A stretch of DNA of 64,000 nucleotides from Dermanyssus gallinae. Taxonomy: Eukaryota > Arthropoda > Arachnida > Mesostigmata > Dermanyssidae. Both the position numbers and the translations under genes were made by a program. The stretch is taken from the NCBI GenBank assembly GCA_003439945.1, contig QVRM01005406.1, positions 82,501-146,500 on the forward strand, read 5' to 3'. This document shows positions 45,981 through 57,951 of this stretch, in pieces. Within the stretch, counting starts at the first letter, position 1, and each line of letters starts with the position of its first letter. The notes beneath the pieces were generated by a model. It was not told the origin of the DNA and ran no database searches. It was given only the letters and a program-made list of their open reading frames with translations.

Positions 45981-46159
45981 TGATAGCAGCATTAATGGCA
46001 AGCGGTGGTTCGCACGCTCTCACGTCGAACGTAAACAAGGGCAAATCGGATCAGGGCGGCACGGGGACCAACGTCATATTGTGACCACTGAAGACAATAC
46101 TGCGGCGAAAAAAGAAGAAAAGTCTATGAAATTTCCACCGTCCGGCCAGTTGGCGAGTT
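42600..46159. other. Intergenic DNA with several (AT)n tracts
   Basis: No gene recognised in 3.5 kb. (AT)n lies at 42,645-42,660, 45,333-45,371 and 45,947-45,977, and a short GCT run at about 44,215-44,232. Short frames at 44,240-44,890 match no known family. Confidence 0.5.
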
Positions 46160-46232
46160 AGTTGTGTCGTCGTTGTTGTTGTCGTCGTCGTCGTCGGTGT
46201 CGTTGTTGTTGTTGTCGTCGTCGTCGTCGTCG

Positions 46233-46318
<86 letters not shown>

Positions 46319-46340
46319 CTGGTTGTTGTTATTGTTGTCG
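46160..46340. repeat. (GTC)n/(GTT)n trinucleotide tract
   Basis: GTC blocks alternate with GTT and then give way to about 90 bases of uninterrupted GTT. Poly-Cys, poly-Leu and, on the other strand, poly-Asn frames are repeat translations. Confidence 0.95.
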
Positions 46341-46754
46341 TTTATTATTTTTGCTATTGTTGTTAGTGATGGTGAAGTGCTAGAGCTGATGTCTAGTCGC
46401 AGCAGTGGTGGAAGTGCGAGTGTTATGCTGCTACTGTCGTTTGAAAATCCAGAAGAGCCGGCGCTGGTAGCCGGCTGCCACCTAACGGTAGCAGAGGGAG
46501 GAAGGAAGCGAAAGCGATTCGCGTTGCGTAAATCTACCAGCAAAATCACTTAATGATTTTAATGTTAGCTAAAGAAGAAGAAAAAGACAAACATTTTTTG
46601 TCATGTCACTGAAAATGCAGAGGCTATCATCAGCCAACTGAAGCGTCAACACTGCAAAATCGTCCCGCAACTCCTCAAACGAATTCACTGTGCACTTTGC
46701 GACAACGTGTTAGCAGCACTCTAATTGCAGAAATATAATAATAATAATAATAGG

Positions 46755-49071
46755 GAGATATCCGTTCGGCGGCTCACACGCTCCTGTCCGTTGACACCTT
46801 TGCACCACCAGATGACCATACCTATCAGGAGCTCATAAACAAGCACCCCGCCCCGCCGACCAGTGCAAGTATCGATAATCTTCCAGCACCGAATCCTCAG
46901 GAAACATGTGTTGCGCAGGAGAAACTAATAGCCGACGCTGTACGATTTTTTGCGCTGGCATCCGGCCCTGGACTTGACGGACTCCGGCCTCGTCACCTAC
47001 GCGACATGCTGGATTGTATGGTGCCCTCTTCCGAGAGATTATTGACGGAATTGTGTTCCCTGGTTAATTTGGCTTTGAACGGTAAACTACCATCTTTTTG
47101 CCTTCCGATTTTTTACGGAGCCGAACTGACAGCACTAAAAAAGAAAGACGGCACCATTAGGCCCATAGCATGCGGCCTCACCTTGCGGAGACTGGCTGCA
47201 AAAGTTGCAATCGTGGTAAATCGAAGAGCAATTAGTAGTGCCGTTACGCCAAAGCAAGTTAGTGTTTCAGTAAAAGGTGGGGCCGAGGCTGCAGCACACG
47301 CGGTTCGAGGATTCATAGAGGCGGACGGTCCCCCACGTGTGGTGGTAAAGCTCGATTTTCGAAATGCCTTTAACACCATCCGACGCGACGTAATTCTCAA
47401 TGAAGTGAAATCGAAAGTGCCCCAGCTTTTCCCATTTACATTGCAGAGCTACAGCAAGCCATCGCTACTATCTTGGGCCGATAAGGAACCTCTCCTTTCA
47501 TCCAACGGTGTACAACAGGGCGATCCGCTCGGCCCCGCTCTGTTCAGTATTGGAATCTCTGAGATAGTGGCCCGTATGGACAGTCCATTAAACGTTTGGT
47601 ATCTGGACGACGCCACCTTGGGAGGCCCAATAAACTCAGTTGTCGGTGACATTCTCAATGTTTTAAGGTCCGCAGACGAAGGAGGACTGGAACTAAATCC
47701 TTCTAAATGCGAAATCATCGCCGTAGGCGGAGATTCCCACGAGCAGGGCGAAATGTTCAGAACCATCGAAAACATCTTGCCCGGATCGAAGAGAGTTGAT
47801 CAGGCGGACCTGGAAATTCTAGGTGCCCCGATTGGAGCTCGAAGAATTCTTGAGACGATTACAGTTAAGCGCAACGCGCTTTTGCGGATTAAACCCCGCC
47901 TCATCGCAATGCACCCGCAGGCAGCTCTTTGCCTCTGGAGATATAGCTTAGGCTCGCCAAGGTTGAATTACATCCTGCGGACCTCCCCTGCGAGCAACGA
48001 GCTGGCCGGCCTGCAGGACTTCGACGACACCGCAAGGGAAATTCTAGGTGAAGTTCTTAACGTCACTCTGACTGACCATACCTGGCAAAGGGCAAGTCTT
48101 CCCCTTAGGGAAGGGGGGCTTGGCATCAGGTCCGTGACGGAGCTTGCGCCCGTATGTTATGCGGCTTCGCTACTAGAATTTGCACAACTCGCTGGGACCC
48201 TCGTCGAGCCTAATATTCGTCATGTAATACAAGTGACGAAAGACAAGGCCGAGCTAGCTGCAAGAAACGTCATAGGCCCTGGTCCCTGGGAGGAGCGCCC
48301 TACACAGCATACGCTTGACGGTTATAGGTGCAACATTGTGGGTCGAATCTTCTCGATAGCATGCAATCCCCCACGGAGAGAGCGGTTTTTATAGCCGCCC
48401 GAGACACCTCTAGTAGCGGATACCTAAGGGCTCTACCCTCGCCGCAGCTGGGCACCATGCTGGACAATACCTCCTTCCGCATGGTGACAGCGCTCCGAAT
48501 TGGAGCTCCCATATGCGAGCCATACACCTGCTCAGCCTGTGGGACGCCTGTAGAGAGTAACGGCCTTCACCCCCTGAGCTGCATCAAAAGCCAAGGAAGA
48601 GCCGCTAGGCACGCGGAACTTAACTCGATCATAAGGAGAGCCCTGCGTCGTGCAGGCATACCGAGTACGCTGGAGCCCAGACTCGATACAAGCAGTGACA
48701 GGAGGCCCGACGGAGTCACTATTCCATTGTGGTCTTGCGGTAAGTGTCTGGCATGGGATACAACAGTATCCTGCACTGTTGCCTCGTCCTACCTGCGACA
48801 CAGTGCCCTTGAGGCCGGCTGGGTCGCCGAACATGCAGATCGAGAAAAAAGACGAAAGTACAGGGACTTAGAGCCCAGATACCACGTCGTGCCTATCGCT
48901 ATGGAAACACTAGGTCCCGCTAGTAAAGGCACAAGGAGATTCATTAAAGAGCTTGGCGAGCGGATACAGGAGAACACAGGCGACCGACGAGAGAGCGAGT
49001 TTCTGCGGCAGTTGCTCTCGCTGGCGGTATGCAGAGGTAACGCTGCCTGTATAATCGGGTCAATGTTTTGA
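46755..49071 (+). pseudogene. Reverse transcriptase with C-terminal Cys-His and PD-(D/E)XK-like nuclease, one frameshift
   Basis: The frame is open from 46,751; the first ATG is 47,006. The 5' part reads ASGPGLDGLRPRHLRDM, then RPIACGLTLRRLAAKVA, KLDFRNAFNTIRRD (motif A), NGVQQGDPLGPALFSIGI (B) and VWYLDDATLGG (C, YLDD, intact). A single frameshift near 48,345-48,360 moves to the second frame. That frame carries CSACGTPVESNGLHPLSC (Cys-His finger), RRPDGVTIPLWSCGKCLAWD (PD...WD, nuclease-like core), PIAMETLGPASKG and FIKELGERI, with the stop at 49,069-49,071. RT followed by such a nuclease is the architecture of site-specific R2/CRE/NeSL/R4-type elements; calling the nuclease is inference from the PD...WD pattern. 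If the frameshift is an assembly error, this copy would be nearly intact 3' of its truncation. Confidence 0.8.
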
Positions 49072-49155
49072 GAGGAAGAGACTGCTACCGAGATATTTAA
49101 TTATATATTAATACATGTTCAGACCTCACAATTGTATGATCAGCAATAAACAATA

Positions 49156-49270
<115 letters not shown>

Positions 49271-49280
49271 TTATATTGCA

Positions 49281-49414
49281 GCTTGAAAATACCGTCGCCA
49301 GCAATCGTAATTTTATGTATAACTTCATCAAAGTCAGCCCACCAAATCGGAACCAATATACCAGTTTTTAATATATTGCAAATGAAATAAAACCAATCGC
49401 ACAGTAAGGCATCA

Positions 49415-49452
<38 letters not shown>

Positions 49453-50185
49453 GACGAAATGATTGCCGAGTAATGCTACGTCTCAACTGCTCCATCTCTC
49501 AGCAACCTCTTAAAGTATTTCTTATTCTAGGGGTTTCTTTCCCTCCCTGCGTCTATAATAAGGCTTTCCACGCATAGCATCGGGCCGCAATAAATCGACA
49601 TTTTGGGAAACGCTCATTTATTTCATGATATTCAACGGTCTTGTCGTTCATTCGTGCGTGTACTCTAGCCACGCATCTCAAATAAGCATAAGTTGCAACA
49701 GGTGCATCAGTACCATTTCAAGACTATTAAGAGCACATCATCGCCGTCATCAAGATCAATATCCCCCATCATGATGGTGACATGCTGTTTGCTCAGTCCC
49801 ATGCAGCACTGAAGACAACAACAACACGGCCGCCGACAAATTCGATCTCAGTCGAATCCGTCGTCAGCGCCGAACCAGGGCACGTATCGCGTGCGTATCT
49901 GCGGATATACATGTATGCTAGGAGTATGCTGCTGGTGGAGTATCATAACGCGACATCATGCGACCGACTCTGACAAGACACACTTCTTGCATGTCATGCC
50001 AACGCCAAACGATCCGCCACCGAAATCTGCCGACCATCGGAAGATCCAATAACAATATTCGCTATGAGGCGTTCTTGCGCACATCGCTTTGCCGTCATAC
50101 TGTCGTATGGCCAAAAGCCGCCTTTCTTACATAACGAGACAGCATAACGGTCGCTGTTCGCCTCGCTGTTGATTGACGCCAACGG
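49281..50185. other. Unassigned intergenic DNA
   Basis: (AT)n at 49,420-49,449; otherwise nothing recognised. Confidence 0.5.
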
Positions 50186-50465
50186 CAGCAGCAGCAGCAG
50201 CAACAACAAAAATAACAGCATCAGCAACAACGACAACAAGGACAACAATAACAACAACAACAAAAAACAACAACAACAACAACAACAACAAAAAACAACA
50301 ACAACAACAACAGCAACAACAACAACAAAAAACAACGACAACGAAACAACAACAACAACAACAACAACAACATCATCAACATTATCAACAACATCATCAA
50401 CAACAACAACAACAACAACAACAGCAAAAACGACAACAACGACAGCAACAACAACAACAACAACA

Positions 50466-50500
<35 letters not shown>

Positions 50501-50501
50501 A
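50186..50501. repeat. CAA-rich tract ending in (CTA)n
   Basis: About 270 bases of CAA with GCA, GAC and AAA interruptions are followed by about 36 bases of CTA. Long Asn/Gln/Thr frames on plus and Val/Leu frames on minus are its translations. Confidence 0.95.
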
Positions 50502-51358
50502 TCATGGGTACCATCAGTAGATGCGACTAGACCAGTGTAATGTGTCATGAGGCGGACTGGGCCAGAATCCGTCAGAATCCACGTCGCATCCGGACGGGAA
50601 TGTCCAGAATCGATCCGAACGGATCCAGCTTCGCACCGCTTTGCGTTGATCGGGAACCCCGCCCTAATGCGGTGGCGGGAACAGCAGTTCTGACTAGTCG
50701 AGCCAATTGCCCGTACGTCCGACCTGTCCGCATTATACGAATAATGCGGCTGAGACGCCACCTGTAGGGGCCGATGATAACGGCCTTGCTCCTCACGGTG
50801 ACGGCGGCGGCGGCTTCTTGTTGACGTCGCAATGGCGGTCGTCGGCTTTTTTTCGTTTATTTTTGTTGTTGTTGTTGTTGCAAGAAGGCCGTCTAGACGC
50901 CCTCGCCAATGAGGATGATAGTGGATCGTGTTGGTGACGATCCTGATGAACGAAAATTGTTATGCTGATGATAGCGCCGATGATGATGCTGATTATGGTG
51001 GTGGCGATGATTATGATGATGATGATGGTGAAACGACACGCCTGTGTCGAAGTCCATCAGAAACATTTGGGCACAAGGGAAAGCGCTAGATGGTGCAGAA
51101 GCTGTTGTTGTTGCTGTTGTTGCTGTAGTTGTTGTTGTTTTTGTTGTTGTTGCTGTTATTGTTGTTGCTGTTGTTCGTTTGCGCGCAAAGTTTATGCTTC
51201 TAATGCCATAAGATTTGCCCTTTCCCCACTAGGAGCAGCAACTGCAGTGGCAACCGCAGCAGCAGCAGTAGCAGAACGGGCGCCGACACCACCCAAACAC
51301 TTTTGGCCCAAGCCAGTTTCGGCTTGGTGCCGGCCGCACGAGCTGTACGTTATGTTCG
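50502..51358. other. Upstream region of cuticle gene 1, with GTT/GCT and GAT repeats
   Basis: (GTT)n lies at about 50,862-50,881, GATGAT-type repeats at 50,955-51,030, and GTT/GCT at 51,100-51,177. No gene; it may contain distal promoter sequence of the cuticle gene at 51,497. Confidence 0.5.
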
Positions 51359-51366
51359 TATAAATA
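51359..51366 (+). promoter_or_regulatory. TATA box of cuticle gene 1
   Basis: TATAAATA lies 131 bases upstream of the ATG and predicts a transcription start near 51,390. The same octamer precedes the two other cuticle genes. Confidence 0.75.
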
Positions 51367-51496
51367 CGAAGCGGCGTTACAGCTGGGGAACAGAAAGAAT
51401 TCCTTTCGAAGCACGCCAACAGGAGCAGTTCGGCAAGTCGATCACTCGTTCACTCACTCCTCATTCGTCAACTCAAGCCGCCCTCGTCGAGTAGCC

Positions 51497-52145
51497 ATGA
51501 AGATGTTTGTCTGTGTCGTCGCCACCGCCCTACTGGCGGCGGCCAATGTCCACGCCGGAGTCGTTGGTGTGCTGTCGACGGGCGCGTCAAGCCAGCACCG
51601 CTCGGAGGACGGCCTGGGCAACTACGCGTTCGGCTACGACGAGGGTCACGCGACCGGCGGCAGCTTTCGCAAGGAGTCGGGCAACGCGCTCGGCGTCAAG
51701 GTCGGCTCGTATGGCCTCCGGGACGCCGATGGTCGCGTGCGCACGGTGAACTACGTCGCCGACGCGGCCGGATTCCGCGCCTCGGTCTCGACCAACGAGC
51801 CCGGAACCGCGCCGTCGCTGCCCGCGGCCGCCTCGTACAACGCTGCGCCCGTTGTCGCTAAGGTCGTCGCCGCCCCCCATTGTGGCAGCTGCGCCCTCGT
51901 ACGCCGCCCCCGTTGCCGTGGCCGCCCCGGTGCACCATGTGTACGCCCACCACCATGTTGCGGCGCCCCTAGCTGCGGTGCCGGCGCACCATGCATACGC
52001 CCATCATGTTGCGGCGCCCCTGGCTGCGGTGCCGGCGCCCCGCGTGTACGCCCACCATATTGCTGCGCCCCTGGCTGCCATCCCGGCCCCCGCCCAGTAC
52101 GCTGCCAACGTGTTCGCTCCTTCCGGCACTCCGTACGCGTGGTAG
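51497..52145 (+). pseudogene. RR-like cuticle protein gene 1, with 1-base frameshift
   Basis: Secreted chitin-binding structural protein of the exoskeleton. The start ATG gives MKMFVCVVATALLAAANVHA, a clear signal peptide, then a mature chain with SSQHRSEDGLGNYAFGYDEG and the chitin-binding core GSYGLRDADGRVRTVNYVAD followed by AAGFRASVSTNEPGTAPSL. The Ala/Pro/Val-rich tail should follow, but the six Cs at 51,873-51,878 contain one base too many. The original frame then runs on as Cys/Arg/Pro-rich nonsense to 52,279. The other frame gives PIVAAAAPSYAAPVAVAAP, repeated HHVAAPLAAVPA units and the family ending AANVFAPSGTPYAW, with stop TAG 52,143-52,145. The conserved ending shows that the downstream frame is the true one, so this is either a recent pseudogene or a sequencing error in a C run. 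GC-rich third positions contrast with the AT-rich surroundings. Confidence 0.88.
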
Positions 52146-52729
52146 TAGACCATCGTCGTCATGATCGTCATCATCATCGTCATTATACGGATGCCAAAGG
52201 CGGCAAAGGTGGCGATGACATTGTTGTGTTGCCCGCTGTTGTTTTTACCACTGTCGTCAAGCCCCTGTCGACGTGGTAGCTAGCTATTCACTGTGATCCC
52301 TTCTTCTCCAATGACGGACTGCTTTGCCGTTCTACGGACGCTCTCCCGTTCGATTTGTTCTTGCTTCTTTGTTCCTTCGGCGATTCGATTCGGCGATCGT
52401 GCCCCGACTTCCGAGGGTCCGGAACTCTTCATTGTTCCTCATCATCACCATTATCATGTCACTTCCATCATCATTGTCGTTCTCTAGTCTCTTGTTTCTC
52501 CTGTTCAAGCGTAATGTTGGACTTTCTCTTTCCCTTCCTTACCCCGTTTTTCTGTTCCCCGGGACAACTTTTCATTTCTTCCACCTTGTTTGTTTTCTAC
52601 TTTTCTGCTGCGCTACTTGGACGACGACAAGGAATCTTGTCTTGTTGATTGTCGTTCGTCAGTTTCCCTTTTCACCAGCCCGAAGCCATCGGTCTACGAA
52701 CGCGATTTGTAATCGAAACGTAGAATAAA
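52146..52729 (+). terminator. 3' UTR and polyadenylation signal of cuticle gene 1
   Basis: The AATAAA at 52,724-52,729 is the first good signal after the stop. The region between has CAT/CGT repeats (52,150-52,185) and pyrimidine-rich DNA (52,290-52,680) with open but unrecognised frames. Confidence 0.6.
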
Positions 52730-53999
52730 TTATTACATGTGTTAACCAAATCAAGCTTCTTTAATGAGGTCACGTCTATGTAGTTTATGTACGTCTATAT
52801 AGCTAGTATACCGTAAGGAGTTGCAATGTAATTTATAAATAGACAGAAGTGCTGTTGTTGGGAAAAATATTTCGTTTCTCTTTAAAATGGCAATGGAATA
52901 TATGGCAAACAGCATTCTGTGAAGCATCTTAACGCTAGCCGCTGAGTTATAAGAGATTATATTTATATATATATATATATATATATATACAAGTTAGGAT
53001 AGTAATATGAATAAGCGTAAACATTTTATATAGCATAATCACTATATAATGGTATAGCAAAATCACTTCCTAAAGTACATGCGAAAATAAAGAAGAGCAA
53101 TTTTGATAAATCAATTTTCACGTGTATGGCAGTACGTATGTCAGATATACTTCTCCGTTTTTTTATAAATTGATTTTGCACATCTATGCCAGGTATTTTT
53201 CTATGAGCTCTCATACGGGGAAGCAGTACAACTGATTATTGGTTACAATTGCCTGATGTGTACATCCAACCCTGTTATACGAAGGTACCTGAAGCTCATG
53301 TTTATCACAATTAAGCGAGTTTAGCAACGTGCATAATATGCAGACCGCTGAGCTATTACCGGCTGTAAATTAGACCCCCAAACCGCGGACCGCGGTAATA
53401 AAGAGGCGTATCTACAAAGTGAAGAAGTGGACTTGTTCCAGTTTCTGAAGAGATTGCTAGAATAACGTTAAAAACATATTGGAGTGCGCTTCACCTCAAA
53501 ATGCGCTTTATGCATTATACGCAAATAAAATAATTACGCATAAATATCAGGACGCTAAGCAACCGGGTGTCGTGCACACGTCAGCACATCACAAATGTAA
53601 CTTTAACTACATCTATATAAATAATGTTTTATACATGCATGTGCATATATACAATTACGTTAAAACGTGTAAGCGACTAAATATCGCGTTAGTGAAAATA
53701 CTCGCGGATTTAGCTGGTTAGAATTTGGCAAAAGAAGTCATGTTCAAAGGATGCAAACATGCCAAAGCCTTTCGCACACCGCTGATGATATGCGTCAACC
53801 ATCCAAATAATAATCTTTTTGCGTTTCGTCTTACCTAATATATAAACATTTCGTCGAGCCTCGATATATGTATATCTTCTTCTCCTTTAATGTTTACTTT
53901 AGTTTATTTGCAGATATATAAGAGGTAACAATTGTCTCCTTATGAACGTATACACCGGATCAAATAAATAAACATTTCACATATGCGTCAGGTTCGGGC
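52730..53999. other. Unassigned AT-rich intergenic DNA
   Basis: (TA)n at 52,966-52,989; no gene recognised. Confidence 0.5.
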
Positions 54000-55994
54000 G
54001 TGCCCAGTCCAGCAAAGTTCCACGCACAGAGGCGGGGTTACCCCACAGAATGTCCAGAGATAGTGTCTGGTGTAGCTCTAGTGTTCCCTGTCGAACGCTT
54101 GAGAATGAAAAGTTGTGAGAATAGGTAATACTGGCATACTTTCTGCACTTGATGGCCTCTGCCAACCAACATAGACGCGTGACTAGTATGTTTTGCTCCC
54201 GCACTGATCTTTGAAGGGGCTAATGCGTCAGTAACGGTTGCATCCCATACCAGCATGAGACATATCTCAAAGAACGTTAGTGTTAATCCGTCTGGTCTCT
54301 CGCTATCATCCCTGCAGAGGCCAGGTGGCTCGATAATGCAAGGTATAAAAAACAGATCTCAAGACTCGGCTAAATGTCCCCTTAAGTGCTGCGTATCGGA
54401 CTCGACGCCCTGAGCTTAAAGCACAAGAGGGGTCATAGTGTGCCTGTGGACCCAATTCATCACCGCATCTACATTGATTGACTGTGTCGTCATTTAGTAG
54501 AGTGCCCAAGTGAGCACTGGGAGAGTCTGTAACCAGGCTTTTCCTGTAATCCGGGGCCTTATGCAGAGACCTCCCGCTACCTAGCCTTGTCAATCGTAGT
54601 GGAGGTTTGCTCGAGGAGATGCGCAAATGTCTTCCCCTGGAGCGTGGTCAGCCAATATTCCTGGGAACGGGTGTATGTGGGTATGACATCGAACAGGGGG
54701 GCAACTTTTTCGGATAGGGCTGCCGAAGTTAGATTGTAAACTTGTGTCGTTCAGCAATCGTTTGGCCTTTTTGAACGCCTGGGACATAGATGAGACTATG
54801 GCAGTATCAGCCAACAATACAGCGTCAGGCATTCCCAGTCCTTCTAAGGATATGAGAACCAGACCTTGCAAGCCTGCATCGGGTTGTTATGTTGAGAAGA
54901 ACCTGCAGTGTCTTTAAGGTCCACTCATTAAAGGCTCGAAGGTCCTCAGTCAAGTTGAAGCAACCCCCCCCCCCCCTAAGCAAGCGAGTTATCCGGAATA
55001 TCGGAAACCACGATCTCAATAAGCAGATGCGGTCCCAGTGGTAAGACGGCTAGCAGTTACCTCAAGCATTTTTCTCCAAGCGCCTAAGGCCCAAAGTAAC
55101 CCCCTAGGAAGAGAGCTCAATGTCATTTTCAGGACGACCTTTCAGCCGGCAAGGAGATGGTATAGCTTCGACATATCCGGCGAAACTATACCCTCGGGGC
55201 CCGTGACGTAGACTTCGCGTCTCCCAGAGTAAGGGATAGCCCACTCACTTTCTCGAAGTTCTGGACTCTGTGAATATAACCGATTACCGTGGTTAGGTCA
55301 CCCCTACGAACACCGTCGTCCAGATACTACGCATTTAAAGGATATTGTAAGGAGTCGATCAAGTCCTTTACGCAGACCAAGCAAGAACGGACCTAAAAGG
55401 TTTCCTTGTTGAAGGCCGGACTGCGAAGGTATAGTGGCGAGTGGTAAGACCAAGTGCCGCATGGACCTGATGAAGCATTTGGGGGCAACGTATATTGTGG
55501 TCTTTTCTGACACTGTTTAAATGCATTTCTAAAATCTAGCTTAACCAGAACGTTCGGGCCACTGCAAGAGTTTTTAAAGGCGCGGGAAGTGTGAATTTCG
55601 ATCTCCGTAACGTCAGTAGTTGCAATACTTAACTGATGAGGTCAACTTGCCGATAATAGTTTAGCTTTGTTGGCAGCGCACCCTATTTTTGAAGCCAATT
55701 TTCAAAGTGTAGACAAGCATGCTATCGGGCGGAGAGAACCGCCTTTCTTCGTAAGAGCAATAATCGTGCTCCGAATATAATAGGTTAAAGGGCTACGGGG
55801 GGAAACCCCTACCGAAGAATGTCTACAATCTTTGCGAGTGCATCTGCCAGTCCGTCGGCGATGAATCCTAAGACCGCGGACAGCAGGTCCTGACGAAGTC
55901 GAGGCCTAAGGAAGTCAAGATCAGCTGCAGAGCTTTTGGGGAAGGATCTCACGACCAGCCGCACTCTATCACTGAATATAGTGAATAGCAGCAT
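54000..55994 (-). pseudogene. RLE-type non-LTR retrotransposon, heavily decayed
   Basis: The minus strand shows, in family order but many frames: RSFPKSSAADLDFLRPRLRQ (5' end of the reverse transcriptase, near 55,940), GLQQGNLLGPFLLGL (motif B, near 55,400), LRAFNEWTLKTLQVLLNI, LEGLGMPDAVLLADTAIVSS, CRCGDELGPQAHYDPSC (Cys-His finger, near 54,450), SSGRRVRYAALKGTFSRVLR, and MLVWDATVTDALAPS (the WD-T of the nuclease core, near 54,240). The YxDD motif is not visible. The element is related to the copies at 3.3 and 46.7 kb and is far more degenerate than the latter. Numerous stops and shifts rule out function. A C13 run at about 54,965 lies within it. Confidence 0.75.
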
Positions 55995-56121
55995 AGTCCG
56001 GGGGACAAGATGCTAAGCAGTGGTCCGAGGGGGCCTGTGGGTGTGTCACCGGCGCGAAAGAAAACAGGTGAGTGGTTGCGATGGATGCCCTAGCCACCTT
56101 GGACAACACCCAGACCAGCCT

Positions 56122-56145
56122 ATATATATATATATATATATATAT
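56122..56145. repeat. (TA)n microsatellite
   Basis: A short TA tract next to the mariner-like fragment. Others of the kind are at 57,042-57,067, 57,236-57,259, 61,837-61,861 and 62,015-62,032. Confidence 0.9.
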
Positions 56146-56356
56146 GTGAGTTCAAATGAGGTAGGAAACGTTTTAGTAATTAAACTGGTTATATTTTAAA
56201 TTTGCCGCGCTGGGATAACGTAGTGAAACATCTAGAGACGCGAATAGAGTGTTCGGCATGGATGTGCGCACCTGCGAGCGCCTACGCATGACGGAGTAGA
56301 AAAGCGAGTAATTGTGTGTCCCGTCTAATTGACGCGGCAGTGCTTGTGAGGACACC

Positions 56357-56506
56357 ATGACGTTCCCATTACAAAATTCGGCGACTAAGGAGCATCGAGA
56401 TGTTATCAGATTTCTGACTGCGGAAGGTCTTCAATCGGCCGATATTCATCGCCGAATGGTAACCCTATATGGGAAAACTGTGGGTTGTGCATGTACGACA
56501 TGGTAG
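56357..56506 (+). pseudogene. Mariner-like transposase N-terminal (HTH) fragment, 49 codons
   Basis: The ATG at 56,357 gives MTFPLQNSATKEHRDVIRFL, then TAEGLQSADIHRRMVTLYGK and TVGCACTTW before TAG 56,504. 'R-VI-FL-AEG----IHRRM---YG' is the first helix-turn-helix of a mariner-like transposase family. The frame ends where the second HTH would begin. The fragment follows GTGAGTTCAAATGAGGTAGG next to a TA tract, which could be the 5' terminus. No catalytic domain is present in the next kilobase. Confidence 0.6.
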
Positions 56507-57307
56507 GACGGTAATGATAGGCACTAAATTTGCTATTGTCTGAGAATAACCTTTTGGGCGTACATGTTTTGGTCATAATGGCAAAAGTTCACGGTTTTTA
56601 ACGTGAAAGCTTCAACGTACGGCATAACGACATAATGCCTTTTTTTTTTATGATTTTCCTTAATCCCGCAATTTCCAAGCCAGGTACTTTTATAAATTTT
56701 ATCCTCACTCCTAAACAAGACGTTTCTGCCCTATCATTCATTAAGAACATTTTTTTTTCGCCGAGTTCTACCAAACCTTAAAGTAAGTACACACGGGTAT
56801 GGAAGACCCTGTATACATATATATGTATATATATATACATGCGAGGAAATCCGTAAGTTTTAGTATTTACTTTTTTGCAGACCGAAACCACCAAGGTCTT
56901 CCGGTTTGTTTTGCTTAAAAATGCCACTCATAAGCACAGGGGTACATACAGAGCATTTTTTCCGGCTTTAATCTTTGAGATTGGTTTAAAGTAGAAAGTG
57001 AAAAAACAAGTGTAGAAACAAATAAAGAAATGAACTCCACCTATATATATATATATATATATATATAATACAGAGTGTCACACGCTTTCCAAAAATACAT
57101 CTGGTAATTTAAAACAAAATTAAAAATAGCTCTAAAGTTTAGTACACAACTGCATCGTATATCCTTATACAATTTTACTGTTTATGTATCGTAAGAATAA
57201 AATTAATATCTGAATCATAAAAATATTTTTCCAGTGTATATATATATATATATATATATGCAAAAATATTGTACATTGTGCTACAAGGCCAATAGTCTAA
57301 CTATATA

Positions 57308-57587
57308 AACTAATACGTGTGTCTCAATTCCGTATAAAAAAGCGACACGGTCTCGGCTTATAAAAGGAACCTAGTAAATTGTGCTGACTTATTGTTTTAA
57401 ATAAATTGTAATAAATGATTGAACACTGTGAGAGCACGCTTCTTTGTAATCAATCATATTCTGGCCGTTAGGTTATTTCTTACAATAACTAGGCTCATAT
57501 AACTATATCCCTTCATTAAATCTTGCTTAGACCGGCTAGCACAATTATCATTATCTCCTCTATTTTACACTTTGAGTGTGCTTAATT
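57308..57587. repeat. 280-bp indel between duplicate copies, bounded by AACTAATA
   Basis: AACTAATA occurs at 57,308-57,315 and 57,588-57,595 but only once at the matching place in the right copy (62,080-62,087). Either an element inserted here making an 8-bp duplication, or the right copy lost the segment between short repeats. The segment contains TTCATTAAATCTTGCTTAG followed by ACCGGCT, similar to the edge of the satellite array. Confidence 0.7.
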
Positions 57588-57890
57588 AACTAATAATATA
57601 TTTTTATATAACTTTTATGCTAGCAATATCGGCATAACTTTCGATTTAGATTAAGACTCCTTCGTCACGACAATGGTACCCAGAACATCTATCTGTAGGA
57701 GCTAACCCGGCACACTGTTGTGCCTTTAGCACTCTCACCGAATGCAATGAATGAAGCGGCGTAATGTGGAAAGGTAGTTTATTTAGCGAGAAGGAGAGGG
57801 CTTCTTGAAAGAGGGCCAACTGTATGGCAGATACCTTCTGGTCAGATTGCCAACATGGTGAAGAAACAACTGGATTATTTTGTCGACCAC

Positions 57891-57898
57891 TATAAATA
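57891..57898 (+). promoter_or_regulatory. TATA box of cuticle gene 2
   Basis: TATAAATA, 61 bases before the ATG; the predicted start is near 57,922. The 250 bases upstream are conserved with the promoter of gene 3. Confidence 0.8.
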
Positions 57899-57951
57899 CG
57901 CGCTCTGTGCTATTTTAATAAGCAGAGTTCGTTTCAGTGTGAACTGTGAAA

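Noticed and set aside
46124..46553. Poly-Asn, poly-Cys and poly-Leu reading frames of 73-141 codons
   Set aside because: They are translations of the (GTT)n/(GTC)n repeat in different frames and strands, with nothing conserved at either side.
49994..50761. 255-codon Val/Leu-rich minus frame and opposite Asn/Gln/Thr frames
   Set aside because: They follow the CAA/CTA repeat; frames are open on both strands, as expected for a triplet repeat.
51587..51880. Antisense and +1 frames over the three cuticle genes (also 58,022-58,659 and 62,523-63,040)
   Set aside because: They are shadows of GC-rich coding sequence; only the frame with signal peptide and chitin-binding core is conserved in all three genes.
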